A DNA stretch of 64,000 nucleotides from Nitrospirillum amazonense (GTDB taxonomy: Bacteria; Pseudomonadota; Alphaproteobacteria; Azospirillales; Azospirillaceae), in NCBI RefSeq assembly GCF_007828035.1, contig NZ_VITV01000003.1, positions 310,001-374,000 on the forward strand, read 5' to 3'. Each line of letters starts with the position of its first letter. Position 1 is the first letter of the stretch. The position numbers and the translations under genes were made by a program. The notes beneath the pieces are model-generated. The model made no database searches and was not told where the DNA came from. It saw only the letters and a program-made list of their open reading frames with translations. Shown one piece after another: positions 24,770 through 36,961 of this stretch.

Positions 24770-27703
24770 ATGCGACGCTCCAATCGCTCCTATCGTAATT
24801 TCATGTTGGCGGGCGCTTCGGCGCTGACCATTGGCGCGATCGGCGCCACGTCTTTCGCATATGCACAAACCGCCTCTCCGGCGGCGGGCGATGATTTGCA
24901 GGAAATCGTCGTCACCGGCCTTCGCAAGAGCATCGAAAGCTCGCAGGCCATCAAGCAGAACTCGGAACAGATGGTGGATTCCATCACCGCGACGGACATC
25001 GGCGCCTTGCCCGACCGCAGCGTGACCGAGGCCCTGCAGCGCATCTCCGGCATCACCATCCAGCGCACGCCCGATCCGCGCGACGCCGACCGCATCTCGG
25101 TCGAGGGCGACGGTGTCCAGGTCCGCGGCCTGAGCTGGGTCCGCGGTGAATTCAACGGCCGCGACAGCTTCTCGGCCAAGTCCGGCCGCACGCTGAGCTT
25201 CGCCGACATTCCGTCGGAACTGATGGCCGGCGTCGACGTCTACAAGAACCCGTCGGCCGATTTGGTCGAAGGTGGCATCGGCGGCACCATCAACCTGCGC
25301 ACGCGCCTGCCCTTCGACAGCGAAGAGCGCATCCTCGCCTACTCCGCCGATTACAGCTATGGCGACCTGGTGGGCAAGGGCAAGCCGTCCGGCTCCGCCC
25401 TTTACAGCGACCGCTGGAACACCGGCATCGGCGAAGTGGGCGTGCTGATTGACGTGGCGGACGGCAAGTTCGCCAGCCGCACCGACACCGTGTCGGTCGA
25501 CCCCTTCCAGGCGCGGACCGACCTGGTGCCCGGCCAGACCGTCTATGTCCCCACCGGCTTCGGATACCGCAGCCTGGAATTCACGCGTGAGCGCAAGGGC
25601 ATCGTCGGCGCCCTGCAATGGCGGCCCAGCAGCGACCTGGAATTCACGGCGCAGTACATCCGGTCGGAAGCCACGGAAGAGTCGCTGGAAAACGCCATCG
25701 GCCTGGACTCCGGCACCGGCAACGGCCCGGCCGCCGGTACCAGCTTCAAGTACGACGCCCAAGGCAACTATATCTCCGGCACCATTGCCGACACCGTGGG
25801 TGGCACGACCAACAATCCCGACGTCATCGACAGCCGCTATGACATCAAGGAATCGGTCACGTCCGACTATTCCCTGCACATGAAGTGGACGCCGACCAAG
25901 AACTGGAACATCAGCGGCGACGCCCAGTACATCGACGCCACCAGCAAGCAGCTGGACTTCACGGTTTTCGAAGCGCTGACCAACCCCCTGCCGGCGGCAA
26001 CGCTGACGCTGAACGGCAGCGGTCTGCCCACCATCAGCATCCCGGCCAACACCAGCTTCATCTCCAATCCCGCGAACTACTACTACAACGCGGCGATGGA
26101 CTATCATAACAACAACGAGGCGCATGAGTGGGCCGAGCGCCTGGACGCCGAGTACAGCTTCGACGACGCCGATTGGCTGAAGTCCTTCCGCTTCGGCGTC
26201 CGTCACACCGACCGCAAGTCCATCACGCGTGAAACCAACTACAACTGGGGCGGCGTGGTGCAGAGCTGGGGCGCCAACGGCATCCAGACGCTGAACCAGA
26301 CCACGCCCGGCGCATCGTCGGCCAGCGTGTGGCCCCTGCAGAATTTCTATCGCGGCGGCGTGACCGTCCCGACACAGTTCGTCATCCCCAGCGCCTCCCT
26401 GAGCAAGGGCTTCTACAATGGGGTCGCGGCCCAATTGAAGGCCCTGTCGGCAGCGGACTCCTATGGCAACTGGGTTCCGTTCAACGGCGACTACAGCAGC
26501 TACAACGGCGGCGGTGCCGGTGTGAACACCCAGACGGAAGAGACCACGGCCGGATATGCCCTGGTGCGTTTCGAACATGACGTGCCCTTCTTCGGCGGCA
26601 ACAAGCCGTTTGACGGCAATGTCGGTTTCCGCGTCGTCAATACCGACGCGAAGGGCACCGGCAACGCCAACTTCGTAACCGTGACCAACCTCAACGGCGC
26701 GCCCTCGTCGGACCTGGCCTTCGCCAACGGCGCCCGCACGGTCATCAGCGGCGGCCGCAACTACACCGATCTGCTGCCCAGCGTGAACTTGCGTCTGAAG
26801 CTGCAGGACGACCTGCAGTGGCGCTTCGCCTTCGCCCAGTCCATCGTCCGTCCGGACTTCTCGCAGTTGCAGCCGTCCTTGAACATCGGTGCGACCGCCG
26901 GTCTGCTGGACAGCAGTGGCCACTGCCAGAGCCTGGGAACGGGCGCCACCGGCAACTGCGTCTACCAGTGGACGGGCTACGCTGGTAACCCGAACCTGAA
27001 GCCGATGCGGTCCAACCAGTTCGACACCTCGATCGAGTGGTACTTCGCCCCCACGGGCAGCATCACCGCCGCGGTGTTCAACAAGGACGTGTTCGACTTC
27101 ATCACCACGTCGCCGCAGAACGTCGCCTTCACCAACAACGGCGTGACCCGGAACGTCCTGGTGGTGCAGCCCTACAACGCCGGCCAGGGCAGCGTGAAGG
27201 GCTTCGAGTTCGACTACACCCAGTTCTATGATTTCCTGCCGGGCCTCCTGAGCGGCCTGGGCTTCCAGGGCAACGTCACCTTCGTGCAAAGCGAGGGTGG
27301 CCGCAACGCGGCGGCCAACCCCTACGACGCCACCCAGGTCACCAACGCCGCGCCGACGAACACCAGCCTGCCGCTGGAGGGCATGTCGAAGTGGAGCTAC
27401 AACCTGGCGGGCATCTACCAGAAGGGCCCGTTTGAGTTCCGCCTGGCCTACAACTGGCGCCAGCGCTACCTGCTGACCACATCGGCGGCCAACATCAACA
27501 TTCCGGCCTGGTCCGACGACTACGGCCAGTTGGACGCGTCCTTCTTTTACACCATCAACAGCTACCTGAAGGTGGGTGTGGAAGCGGCCAACCTGACCGA
27601 CGCGCAGACCCGCATCCTGGTCGGGTACCCCGGCCACCTGACCTTCCACAACTGGGTCGACGCCGACCGGCGCTACGCCTTCGTCATCCGCGGCTCCCTG
27701 TAA
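24770..27703 (+). CDS. TonB-dependent receptor (Caulobacter/Xanthomonas type), copy 2
   Basis: A 977-residue outer-membrane receptor of the same family as copy 1, with N-terminal S-Y-R-N-F-M-L-A-G-A-S-A-L signal peptide, TonB box L-Q-E-I-V-V-T-G (about 45-52), plug motifs D-R-S-V-T-E-A-L-Q-R-I-S-G and V-R-G-L, and a barrel ending F-V-I-R-G-S-L. The signal peptides and ribosome sites of the two copies are clearly related, while the barrels diverge, so they may bind different oligosaccharides. A second halogenase follows. The start ATG at 24770 sits just after the conserved CAGGGAAGGGAAACGC block. Confidence 0.92.
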   Translation: MRRSNRSYRNFMLAGASALTIGAIGATSFAYAQTASPAAGDDLQEIVVTGLRKSIESSQAIKQNSEQMVDSITATDIGALPDRSVTEALQRISGITIQRTPDPRDADRISVEGDGVQVRGLSWVRGEFNGRDSFSAKSGRTLSFADIPSELMAGVDVYKNPSADLVEGGIGGTINLRTRLPFDSEERILAYSADYSYGDLVGKGKPSGSALYSDRWNTGIGEVGVLIDVADGKFASRTDTVSVDPFQARTDLVPGQTVYVPTGFGYRSLEFTRERKGIVGALQWRPSSDLEFTAQYIRSEATEESLENAIGLDSGTGNGPAAGTSFKYDAQGNYISGTIADTVGGTTNNPDVIDSRYDIKESVTSDYSLHMKWTPTKNWNISGDAQYIDATSKQLDFTVFEALTNPLPAATLTLNGSGLPTISIPANTSFISNPANYYYNAAMDYHNNNEAHEWAERLDAEYSFDDADWLKSFRFGVRHTDRKSITRETNYNWGGVVQSWGANGIQTLNQTTPGASSASVWPLQNFYRGGVTVPTQFVIPSASLSKGFYNGVAAQLKALSAADSYGNWVPFNGDYSSYNGGGAGVNTQTEETTAGYALVRFEHDVPFFGGNKPFDGNVGFRVVNTDAKGTGNANFVTVTNLNGAPSSDLAFANGARTVISGGRNYTDLLPSVNLRLKLQDDLQWRFAFAQSIVRPDFSQLQPSLNIGATAGLLDSSGHCQSLGTGATGNCVYQWTGYAGNPNLKPMRSNQFDTSIEWYFAPTGSITAAVFNKDVFDFITTSPQNVAFTNNGVTRNVLVVQPYNAGQGSVKGFEFDYTQFYDFLPGLLSGLGFQGNVTFVQSEGGRNAAANPYDATQVTNAAPTNTSLPLEGMSKWSYNLAGIYQKGPFEFRLAYNWRQRYLLTTSAANINIPAWSDDYGQLDASFFYTINSYLKVGVEAANLTDAQTRILVGYPGHLTFHNWVDADRRYAFVIRGSL

Positions 27704-27731
27704 CGCTTTCTCCTGGGGAGTCTCGTTGTCT

Positions 27732-27790
27732 GGCCCTGTCTCTTCCCGGTCGCGCTGGTCGCGGCCGGGGAGGCAGGGCCGCCTTTTTTA
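27732..27790 (+). terminator. Long hairpin terminator after receptor 2
   Basis: GGCCCTG...CCCGG...CGCG pairs with CGCG...CCGGG...CAGGGCC, giving an extended, slightly interrupted stem, followed by GCCTTTTTT. It lies between receptor 2 and halogenase 2, as in the first cassette. Confidence 0.8.
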
Positions 27791-27850
27791 AGGCCGTTCC
27801 CTGCCGTAAGCTGGGCGGCCAACGATAAGATCATGTGGGGGGATGCCGCC

Positions 27851-29377
27851 ATGGCCGAGGCGATGCGGAGCGGGCGTAAAATCGTGATCGTGGGCGGCGG
27901 CACCGCCGGCTGGATGGCGGCGGCCGTCCTGGCCCGGGTGCTGAAGGGCAAATACGGCGCCATCGAACTGGTGGAATCAGCCGAAATCGGCACCGTCGGC
28001 GTGGGCGAGGCCACCATCCCGCCCATCCAGTTCCTGAACCACCTGCTGGGCATCGACGAGGTCGACTTCGTCCGCAAGACCCAGGCGACGTTCAAGCTGG
28101 GCATCGAATTCGTCGATTGGACGCGGCTGAACCACCGCTATTTCCATCCCTTCGGGCCGCATGGCCACACCATCGACGCCGTCTCCTTCCATCATTACTG
28201 GCTGCGCCAGCAGTCCCAGGGCGACACCAGCGACATCGGCGACTATTCCCCCTCCACCGTCGCGGCGCGGATGGGCAAGTTCCAGCCGCCGGCGCCGGAC
28301 GCGCGGCCCGGCGGCCCCGTTATTGCCTACGCCTACCATTTCGACGCGGGCCTGTACGCCCAGTACCTGCGGGGCATCGCCGAGCGCAACGGTGTGAAGC
28401 GCACCGAGGGCAAGATCGTCCAGGTGACGCAACGCGAGCCCGATGGCTTCATCGATAGCCTGGTGCTGGACAACGGCACCCGCGTGGAGGGCGACCTGTT
28501 CGTCGATTGCTCCGGCTTCCGCGGCCTGCTGATCGGGGAGACGCTGAGGGCCCCGTACGAGGACTGGTCCCACTGGCTGCCGTGCGATCGCGCGGTGGCC
28601 GTGCCGTGCGAGGGGGTGGCGGCGATCACGCCCTACACCCGCTCCACCGCGCGGGCGGCCGGCTGGCAATGGCGCATCCCGCTGCAGCACCGTATCGGCA
28701 ACGGCCATGTCTACAGCAGCCGCTTCATCAGCGACGACGAGGCGACCGCCACCCTGCTGGCCAACCTGGACGGCAAGCCCCTGGCCGACCCGCGCCTGCT
28801 GCGCTTCACCACCGGGCGCCGCAAGAACTCCTGGACCAAGAACTGCATCTCCCTGGGCCTGGCCTCCGGCTTCATGGAACCGCTGGAATCCACCAGCATC
28901 CACCTGGTGCAAAGCGGCCTGTTCCGCATGGTCTCGCTGCTGCCCCGCGACGGGTTCGAACAGGCGACGGTAGATGAGTACAACCGCCTGACCAACATCG
29001 AATACGAACAGATCCGCGACTTCCTGATCCTGCATTACCATGCGGTGGAGCGGGATGATTCCCCGCTGTGGAATTACTGCCGCACCATGGAAATCCCCGA
29101 CAGCCTGCGGCACAAGATCGACCTGTTCCGCGCCCGAGGCCGCATCGCCCGCTTTGACGAGCAACTGTTCGCCGAGCCCAGCTGGGTTGCCGTGTTCCTG
29201 GGCCAGGGCATCCAGCCGCACTCCTACGACCCGGTAGCCGACGTCATGCCGGAGGCGGAGGTGACGGCGCGCCTGGCCCGCATCCGGGAGGCCATCCGGC
29301 GCATGGCGGACGCCCTGCCCACCCACGCCGAGTTCATCAACCGGCATTGCCGCGCCGACCGGCCGGTGGCAGCATGA
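27851..29377 (+). CDS. Flavin-dependent tryptophan-halogenase-family protein, copy 2
   Basis: A 508-residue flavin-dependent halogenase-type protein. It has the FAD motif G-G-G-T-A-G (15-20), the lysine K82 in A-T-F-K-L-G, a canonical W272-Q-W274-R-I-P motif and E-P-L-E-S-T around residue 341. All signature residues of the family are therefore present, unlike copy 1, where the proline is lost. The start at 27851 has a G-rich ribosome site; an in-frame ATG 18 bases upstream is possible. Halogenases beside TonB receptors are known from Xanthomonas, Caulobacter and Brevundimonas; some act on free indole in vitro, but the natural substrates are unclear. A DUF418 membrane protein follows. Confidence 0.88.
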   Translation: MAEAMRSGRKIVIVGGGTAGWMAAAVLARVLKGKYGAIELVESAEIGTVGVGEATIPPIQFLNHLLGIDEVDFVRKTQATFKLGIEFVDWTRLNHRYFHPFGPHGHTIDAVSFHHYWLRQQSQGDTSDIGDYSPSTVAARMGKFQPPAPDARPGGPVIAYAYHFDAGLYAQYLRGIAERNGVKRTEGKIVQVTQREPDGFIDSLVLDNGTRVEGDLFVDCSGFRGLLIGETLRAPYEDWSHWLPCDRAVAVPCEGVAAITPYTRSTARAAGWQWRIPLQHRIGNGHVYSSRFISDDEATATLLANLDGKPLADPRLLRFTTGRRKNSWTKNCISLGLASGFMEPLESTSIHLVQSGLFRMVSLLPRDGFEQATVDEYNRLTNIEYEQIRDFLILHYHAVERDDSPLWNYCRTMEIPDSLRHKIDLFRARGRIARFDEQLFAEPSWVAVFLGQGIQPHSYDPVADVMPEAEVTARLARIREAIRRMADALPTHAEFINRHCRADRPVAA

Positions 29378-29441
29378 CAACGCTGGCATCCCCGGGAAGA
29401 TGTCCAGCCAGGGGGTAAGAAGAACAACGGGATGGCCTGAT

Positions 29442-30686
29442 ATGAGTGCATCGGGGAGCGCATCGGGATCGGGTGCCGACGGATCGGGCGACCGCATCAC
29501 CGTCATCGACGCCTTGCGGGGAACGGCCCTGGTGGGGTTGTTCCTGCTGCACACCATTGAGCATTTCGATTTCCTGAGCGACGTGGCCGTGCCGCCGGCC
29601 TGGCTGAAGCCGTTCGACACCGCGGCCCACGACACGGCCTTCTTCCTGTTCGCCGGCAAGGCCTACGGCATCTTCGCCCTGATGTTCGGCATCAGTTTCT
29701 CCCTGATCCTGGGCAGCTGGTCGCGGCGGGCGGGCAGCGCGTCGCTCCGCTTCCTGTGGCGGCTGGCCGTGCTATTCGCCATCGGCTATCTGCACGGTCT
29801 GATCTACTGCGGCGACATCCTGACCATCCTGGCCGTCATGGGCGCGCCCCTGGTGCTGCTGCACCGCCTGGGGGACCGGGTTCTGCTGGCCCTGGCGGCC
29901 GCGCTGCTGATCCAGCCGCCCACCCTGTGGCTGGTGGCGGGCCTACTGAGCGGCACCGCCCCCACGCCGGCCGTCCCCGTCCACTGGACGGTGTATGAGG
30001 GCCTGATGCCCATCTACGCCCACGGCGGCTTCTGGGACGTGGTGAAGGCCAACCTATGGCAGGGCGTGCTGGCCCGCACCTTCTGGACCATCGAGACCGG
30101 CCGCTATATGCAGATGATGGGCCTGTTTTTGGTGGGCCTGGTGGTGGGGCGCAACCACATCCTGGAACGGGCATCCCAGCATCGCCGCCTGCTGCAGGGC
30201 GTCCTCGCCGGCGGCGCGCTGGCCTTCGCCGTGCTCTATCCCCTGAAGCGCCTGGCGGAGGGTGCCGGCCTGCCGCCCATGACGGCCTATGAGGTGACGA
30301 ACCTGGCCAGCGCCTATTGCGGCCTGGCGCAGATGGCCGTCTGGGCCAGCGGCTTCGTCCTGCTGTATCCCCGCATCCAGTCCCTGGCACCGCTGCGGGC
30401 GCTCGCCTCCTTCGGGCGCATGAGCCTGACCTGCTACATCACCCAGGCGCTGGTCTTCGTGCCGCTGTTCTACGGCTTCGGCCTGGGGCTCTATCGCTAC
30501 ATGGGCCCCTTCTACAGTGTGACCAGCGGTATCGCCTTCGTCATCCTGGAATGCGTCCTGGCCCATTGGTGGCTGCGCCACTACCGCTACGGCCCCCTGG
30601 AATGGGTCTGGCGCGCCGCCACCTTCCGCACCCTGTCCCTGCCCCTGCGCCACACCCCGAAGGCGGCGCTGGCGAAGGCGGCGTAA
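29442..30686 (+). CDS. DUF418-family membrane protein
   Basis: A 414-residue inner-membrane protein with about eight to ten hydrophobic helices. The N-terminal I-D-A-L-R-G-x-A-L-x-G motif and a C-terminal domain with S-F-G-R-M-S-L-T-C-Y-I-T-Q are typical of the DUF418/YeiB group, distantly related to membrane acyltransferases of the heparan-glucosaminide N-acetyltransferase type. The substrate is unknown. The ATG at 29442 is preferred over one 42 bases upstream, since the preceding residues are not conserved-looking. It is 64 bases downstream of halogenase 2 and probably co-transcribed with it. Confidence 0.82.
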   Translation: MSASGSASGSGADGSGDRITVIDALRGTALVGLFLLHTIEHFDFLSDVAVPPAWLKPFDTAAHDTAFFLFAGKAYGIFALMFGISFSLILGSWSRRAGSASLRFLWRLAVLFAIGYLHGLIYCGDILTILAVMGAPLVLLHRLGDRVLLALAAALLIQPPTLWLVAGLLSGTAPTPAVPVHWTVYEGLMPIYAHGGFWDVVKANLWQGVLARTFWTIETGRYMQMMGLFLVGLVVGRNHILERASQHRRLLQGVLAGGALAFAVLYPLKRLAEGAGLPPMTAYEVTNLASAYCGLAQMAVWASGFVLLYPRIQSLAPLRALASFGRMSLTCYITQALVFVPLFYGFGLGLYRYMGPFYSVTSGIAFVILECVLAHWWLRHYRYGPLEWVWRAATFRTLSLPLRHTPKAALAKAA

Positions 30687-30691
30687 ATCAA

Positions 30692-30722
30692 AACGCCCGG
30701 GACCAGCCGATCCCGGGCGTTC
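30692..30722. terminator. Bidirectional terminator between DUF418 and SGNH genes
   Basis: AACGCCCGGGA, loop of eight, TCCCGGGCGTT: an 11-base perfect stem placed between two convergent genes. Confidence 0.8.
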
Positions 30723-30747
30723 GTCGCTCCGACAACGTTCGGCGAAC

Positions 30748-31497
30748 TTACTTGGCCTTGGCCAGCGCTTCCTTCACCACCTTGTCGGCCAGGGGGGCCA
30801 TCGCGACATAGCCGGCCTCGGTCGGGTGCACGCCGTCGGAGGCCAGGCCGGGCTTGAAGTCGCCCTTGCCGTCGCCCACCACGTCCTTGTAATCGACGAA
30901 CAGGGCGCCCACCTGGGCCGCGTAGTCCTTCAGCCAGGCATTGTGCGCGGCGATCTTGGGCGCCGGGTCCAGGCCATGGCGCCACTTGAAGTCCAGCGCC
31001 GGGGGAATGCCGGCCAGGATCACGGTGATGCCGTGCTTCTGCGCCAGTTCAACCATGCTCATGATGTTGTTCTTCAGCTGCTGCGGCGATACCGGCCCCC
31101 AGTTCTGGGCCAGGTCGTTCGTACCGGCCATGAGGTGCACGACCTTGGGGTGCAGGTCGATGACATCCTGGCGGAAGCGCAGCAGCATCTGCGCCGTGGT
31201 CTGGCCGCTGATGCCCCGGCCCACGCGGCCGGGCGTGAAGAAGCCGGGCGTCTTGTCCACCCATAGCTGGGTGATGCTGTCGCCCATGAACACCACCTGG
31301 ACCGAACCGGGCGCCAGCTTCTCATTGTCCGCGGCGTAGCGGTTGAGATAGGCGAAGTCGTGGTGCAGGCGGTCTTCCTCTTCCTGGTGCCACTTGGCCA
31401 CCTGCTCGGCGCTGGGCGGCTTGTTGTCCTCGGCCAGCGCCGGGGTAGCCATCAGGCCGGCCAGCATCAGGGCAGCGGCGACGGTACGTTTCTTCAT
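30748..31497 (-). CDS. Secreted SGNH/GDSL-type esterase
   Basis: A 249-residue periplasmic hydrolase with signal peptide (cleavage near T-P-A-L-A). The SGNH blocks are visible: G-D-S74-I-T, the glycine block G-R-G-I-S-G, G-T-N127-D, and D221-G-V-H224-P. These supply the catalytic Ser-Asp-His and oxyanion Gly/Asn. In this setting it may remove acetyl groups from hemicellulose oligosaccharides, since xyloglucan is often O-acetylated, but lipase or other esterase roles remain possible. The ATG at 31497 follows a GGGAGGA site. It lies 71 bases downstream of a GH3 gene; the gap is AT-rich and could hold its own promoter. Confidence 0.83.
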   Translation of the reverse strand: MKKRTVAAALMLAGLMATPALAEDNKPPSAEQVAKWHQEEEDRLHHDFAYLNRYAADNEKLAPGSVQVVFMGDSITQLWVDKTPGFFTPGRVGRGISGQTTAQMLLRFRQDVIDLHPKVVHLMAGTNDLAQNWGPVSPQQLKNNIMSMVELAQKHGITVILAGIPPALDFKWRHGLDPAPKIAAHNAWLKDYAAQVGALFVDYKDVVGDGKGDFKPGLASDGVHPTEAGYVAMAPLADKVVKEALAKAK

Positions 31498-31568
31498 TCT
31501 CAAGGTTCCTCCCACGCGGCCCCGCAGCCGGGACCCAAATTAATAAAGCATCTTAATTTAATTGACCG

Positions 31569-34163
<2,595 letters not shown>

Positions 34164-34320
34164 GGGTGTTCCTTGTTCTTCTCAGGTCTTCTTGGGTGCC
34201 GCTAGCCGATGCCGCCACCCGCCCCGGACCTCCCTAGTGCCGGACAGGTGGATCCGCGGGGCCCCGTCCCACCTCTATTCCCGTCGGGATGGGCGGATTT
34301 CCAGGGGCGCGAATTAGTAG

Positions 34321-34338
34321 GATGATAACGCTATCATC
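34321..34338. promoter_or_regulatory. LacI-type operator between GH3 and GH95
   Basis: GATGATAACGCTATCATC has perfect seven-base arms (GATGATA/TATCATC) around ACGC. The inner 14-mer TGATAACGCTATCA matches the window's operator pattern. It lies 158 bases from the GH3 start and 188 from the GH95 start, so one site may control both genes. The rest of the 34164-34525 gap shows no gene. Confidence 0.75.
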
Positions 34339-34525
34339 CACCCCCCGCAAGCGAGCCACGCCTTGCCCCATGATACCGGTCACATTAGGATCACCGGCAA
34401 CGGCGGCGCTGATCGCCGGTGACGGAGGAAACGGGCGCCCCAGCGCGGCCGGCGGCCCGACGGGCCCGCCGAATACCAATCCCCTGTCGTGACTGTCGAT
34501 CCACCGAGGGGAAGGTCGCCTGCCC

Positions 34526-36925
34526 ATGTCCAGCATATCGCGCCGGGAAATCCTGATGGCCAGCGCCGCCGCCCTGCTGTCGGCCAGCGCCACGCGGCCC
34601 GCCCTGGCGCAGGAGGCACCGCCCGCCGCCCCGGTGGCGCCCCTCCCCACCCCGGATCCGGCCCAGACGCTCTGGTACAACCAGCCCGCGGCGCAGTGGG
34701 TGGAGGCGCTGCCCGTGGGGAATGGCCGGCTGGGTGCCATGGTGTTCGGCGGCATTTCCATGGAACGGCTGCAGTTGAACGAGGACACCTTCTACGCCGG
34801 CGGGCCTTACGACGACGTTAATCCGGAGGCCAAGACCAACCTGCCCCAGGTGCGCGAGCTGATCTTCCAGGGCAAGTATAGGGAGGCGGAGGCGCTGGCC
34901 GGCGCCAAGCTGATGGCCAAACCCCTGAAGCAGATGCCCTACCAGACCCTGGGCGACGCCGTGCTGCTGTTCCAAAGCCTGGATACGGTGCACGACTATC
35001 ACCGCCGGCTGGATCTCGACACCGCGGTGACCACCACCCGTCTTGTCAGCGGCGGCGGCGCCTGGTCGTCCACCCACACGCGCGAGGTTTTCGCCAGCGC
35101 GCCGGACCAGGTGATCGTCACCCGGCTCTCGGCCAACAAGCCGGGCCTGATCAGCGCCAACCTGTCGCTGCTGACGCCGCAGAACGCCACCTTGGTGGCG
35201 GATGGGCCGGACGGCCTGCTGCTGACCGGCATCAGCCCCAGCCGCTTCGGCATAGAGGGGCGGCTGAAATTCGCCGTGCGCCTGAAGGTCATCGCCAGCG
35301 GCGGCACGGTGCGGGCCGGCAGCGACGGCATCGTCATCGACCACGCGGATGAGGCCGTGGTGCTGATAACCGCCGCCACCGGCTATAGGCGCTACGACGA
35401 CATCAGCGCCGATCCGGCGGCCCTGACGGCCGCCACCCTGGCCCAGGCCGCGGCCAAGCCGTATGCCCGGCTGCTGGCCGACCACGTGGCGGAGCATCAG
35501 CGCCTGTACCGCCGCGTGGCCCTGGACCTGGGGACGACGCCTGCCGCCGGCCTGCCCACGGATGAACGTGTGCGCGCCGCCGCCCCCCAGGACGACCCTG
35601 CCCTGGCCGCCCTCTACTTCAACTACGGCCGCTACCTGCTGATCAGCAGTTCCCGCCCCGGCGGCCAGCCTGCCAACCTGCAGGGCATTTGGAATGAACA
35701 GGTGGATCCGCCCTGGGAGTCCAAGTGGACCATCAACATCAACACCGAGATGAACTACTGGCCGGCGGAGCTGGTGGACCTGGGCGAATGTGTGCAGCCT
35801 TTGGTGGGCATGCTGAAGGACCTTTCGGAAACCGGCGCGCGGGCGGCACGGGACATGTACGGTGCCGGCGGCTGGATGGCCCACCACAACACCGACGTCT
35901 GGCGGGTGGTGGGGCCGCCGGACGGCCCCAAATGGGGCCTCTGGCCCATGGGCGGGGCGTGGCTCTGCCGTCACCTGTGGGACCATTACGACTATGGCCG
36001 GGACAAGGCGTTCCTGGCCGACATCTACCCCATCCTGAAGGGCGCCTCCCAGTTCTTCCTGAATACGCTCATGGTCCTGCCGGGCAGCGACTGGCTGGTT
36101 ACCAACCCGTCGCTGTCACCGGAAAACGTGCACCCCCTGGGCACCTCGCTGTGCGCCGGTCCGGCCATGGACCGGCAGATCCTGCGCGATCTGTTCGCCA
36201 TCGCCGTCAAGGCCGGCGAAATCCTGGGCAAGGACGCCGATTTCCGCGCCAAGGTGGCGGCCGCGCGCGAGCGCCTGCCGCCCGACCGCATCGGCGGGGC
36301 CGGCCAGTTGCAGGAATGGCTGGAGGATTGGGACATGCAGGCGCCGGAAATCCACCACCGCCACGTCTCCCACCTCTACGCTGTCTATCCCAGCGACCAG
36401 ATCACCCGGCGGGACACGCCGGACCTCATCAAAGCCGCCCGCAAGACACTGGAGATCCGGGGGGACGACGCCACCGGCTGGGGCTTGGGCTGGCGCCTGA
36501 ACCTGTGGGCGCGCCTCGGCGACGGCGACCATGCGCACGCGATCCTGAAGTTGCTGCTGGGCCCCGACCGCACCTACCCCAACCTGTTCGACGCCCACCC
36601 ACCCTTCCAGATCGACGGCAACTTCGGCGGCACGGCCGGCATGGTGGAGATGCTGGTGCAAAGCATCGGCGACGATATCGAGCTGCTGCCCGCCCTGCCC
36701 CGCGCCTGGGGCCATGGCAGCCTGCGCGGCGTGCGGGTGCGCGGCCAGGGCCGGCTGGACTTGGTCTGGAAGGACGGCACGCTGGCGCAGGCGGCCCTGC
36801 GCAACGCCGGCGCGCAGCCGCAACGCTGGCAAGTGCGATTGGGCGAGGATGTGGTGGCGGTGACGGTGCCGGCCGGTGGTGAAAAGCGCGTGGCCCTGAA
36901 AAACGGCAGGCTGGCCCTCGCCTGA
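34526..36925 (+). CDS. GH95 alpha-L-fucosidase
   Basis: A 799-residue enzyme with a Tat-like signal peptide (S-R-R-E-I-L followed by a hydrophobic stretch to A-L-A-Q). The family 95 fold starts at about residue 50 with P-A-x-x-W-x-E-A-L-P-V-G-N-G-R-L-G-A-M. Catalytic region landmarks: N406 and N410 in N-I-N-T-E-M-N-Y-W, E533 in L-S-P-E-N (equivalent to the general acid of the Bifidobacterium enzyme) and D697 in I-D-G-N-F-G-G. GH95 inverting fucosidases cut alpha-1,2-fucose from galactose, as found in fucosylated xyloglucan side chains; some members prefer L-galactose. A GAGGGGAAGG ribosome site precedes the ATG. Confidence 0.9.
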   Translation: MSSISRREILMASAAALLSASATRPALAQEAPPAAPVAPLPTPDPAQTLWYNQPAAQWVEALPVGNGRLGAMVFGGISMERLQLNEDTFYAGGPYDDVNPEAKTNLPQVRELIFQGKYREAEALAGAKLMAKPLKQMPYQTLGDAVLLFQSLDTVHDYHRRLDLDTAVTTTRLVSGGGAWSSTHTREVFASAPDQVIVTRLSANKPGLISANLSLLTPQNATLVADGPDGLLLTGISPSRFGIEGRLKFAVRLKVIASGGTVRAGSDGIVIDHADEAVVLITAATGYRRYDDISADPAALTAATLAQAAAKPYARLLADHVAEHQRLYRRVALDLGTTPAAGLPTDERVRAAAPQDDPALAALYFNYGRYLLISSSRPGGQPANLQGIWNEQVDPPWESKWTININTEMNYWPAELVDLGECVQPLVGMLKDLSETGARAARDMYGAGGWMAHHNTDVWRVVGPPDGPKWGLWPMGGAWLCRHLWDHYDYGRDKAFLADIYPILKGASQFFLNTLMVLPGSDWLVTNPSLSPENVHPLGTSLCAGPAMDRQILRDLFAIAVKAGEILGKDADFRAKVAAARERLPPDRIGGAGQLQEWLEDWDMQAPEIHHRHVSHLYAVYPSDQITRRDTPDLIKAARKTLEIRGDDATGWGLGWRLNLWARLGDGDHAHAILKLLLGPDRTYPNLFDAHPPFQIDGNFGGTAGMVEMLVQSIGDDIELLPALPRAWGHGSLRGVRVRGQGRLDLVWKDGTLAQAALRNAGAQPQRWQVRLGEDVVAVTVPAGGEKRVALKNGRLALA

Positions 36926-36961
36926 GGACCAGCCCACCGCTCCTCATGGATGCCCCTGCGC

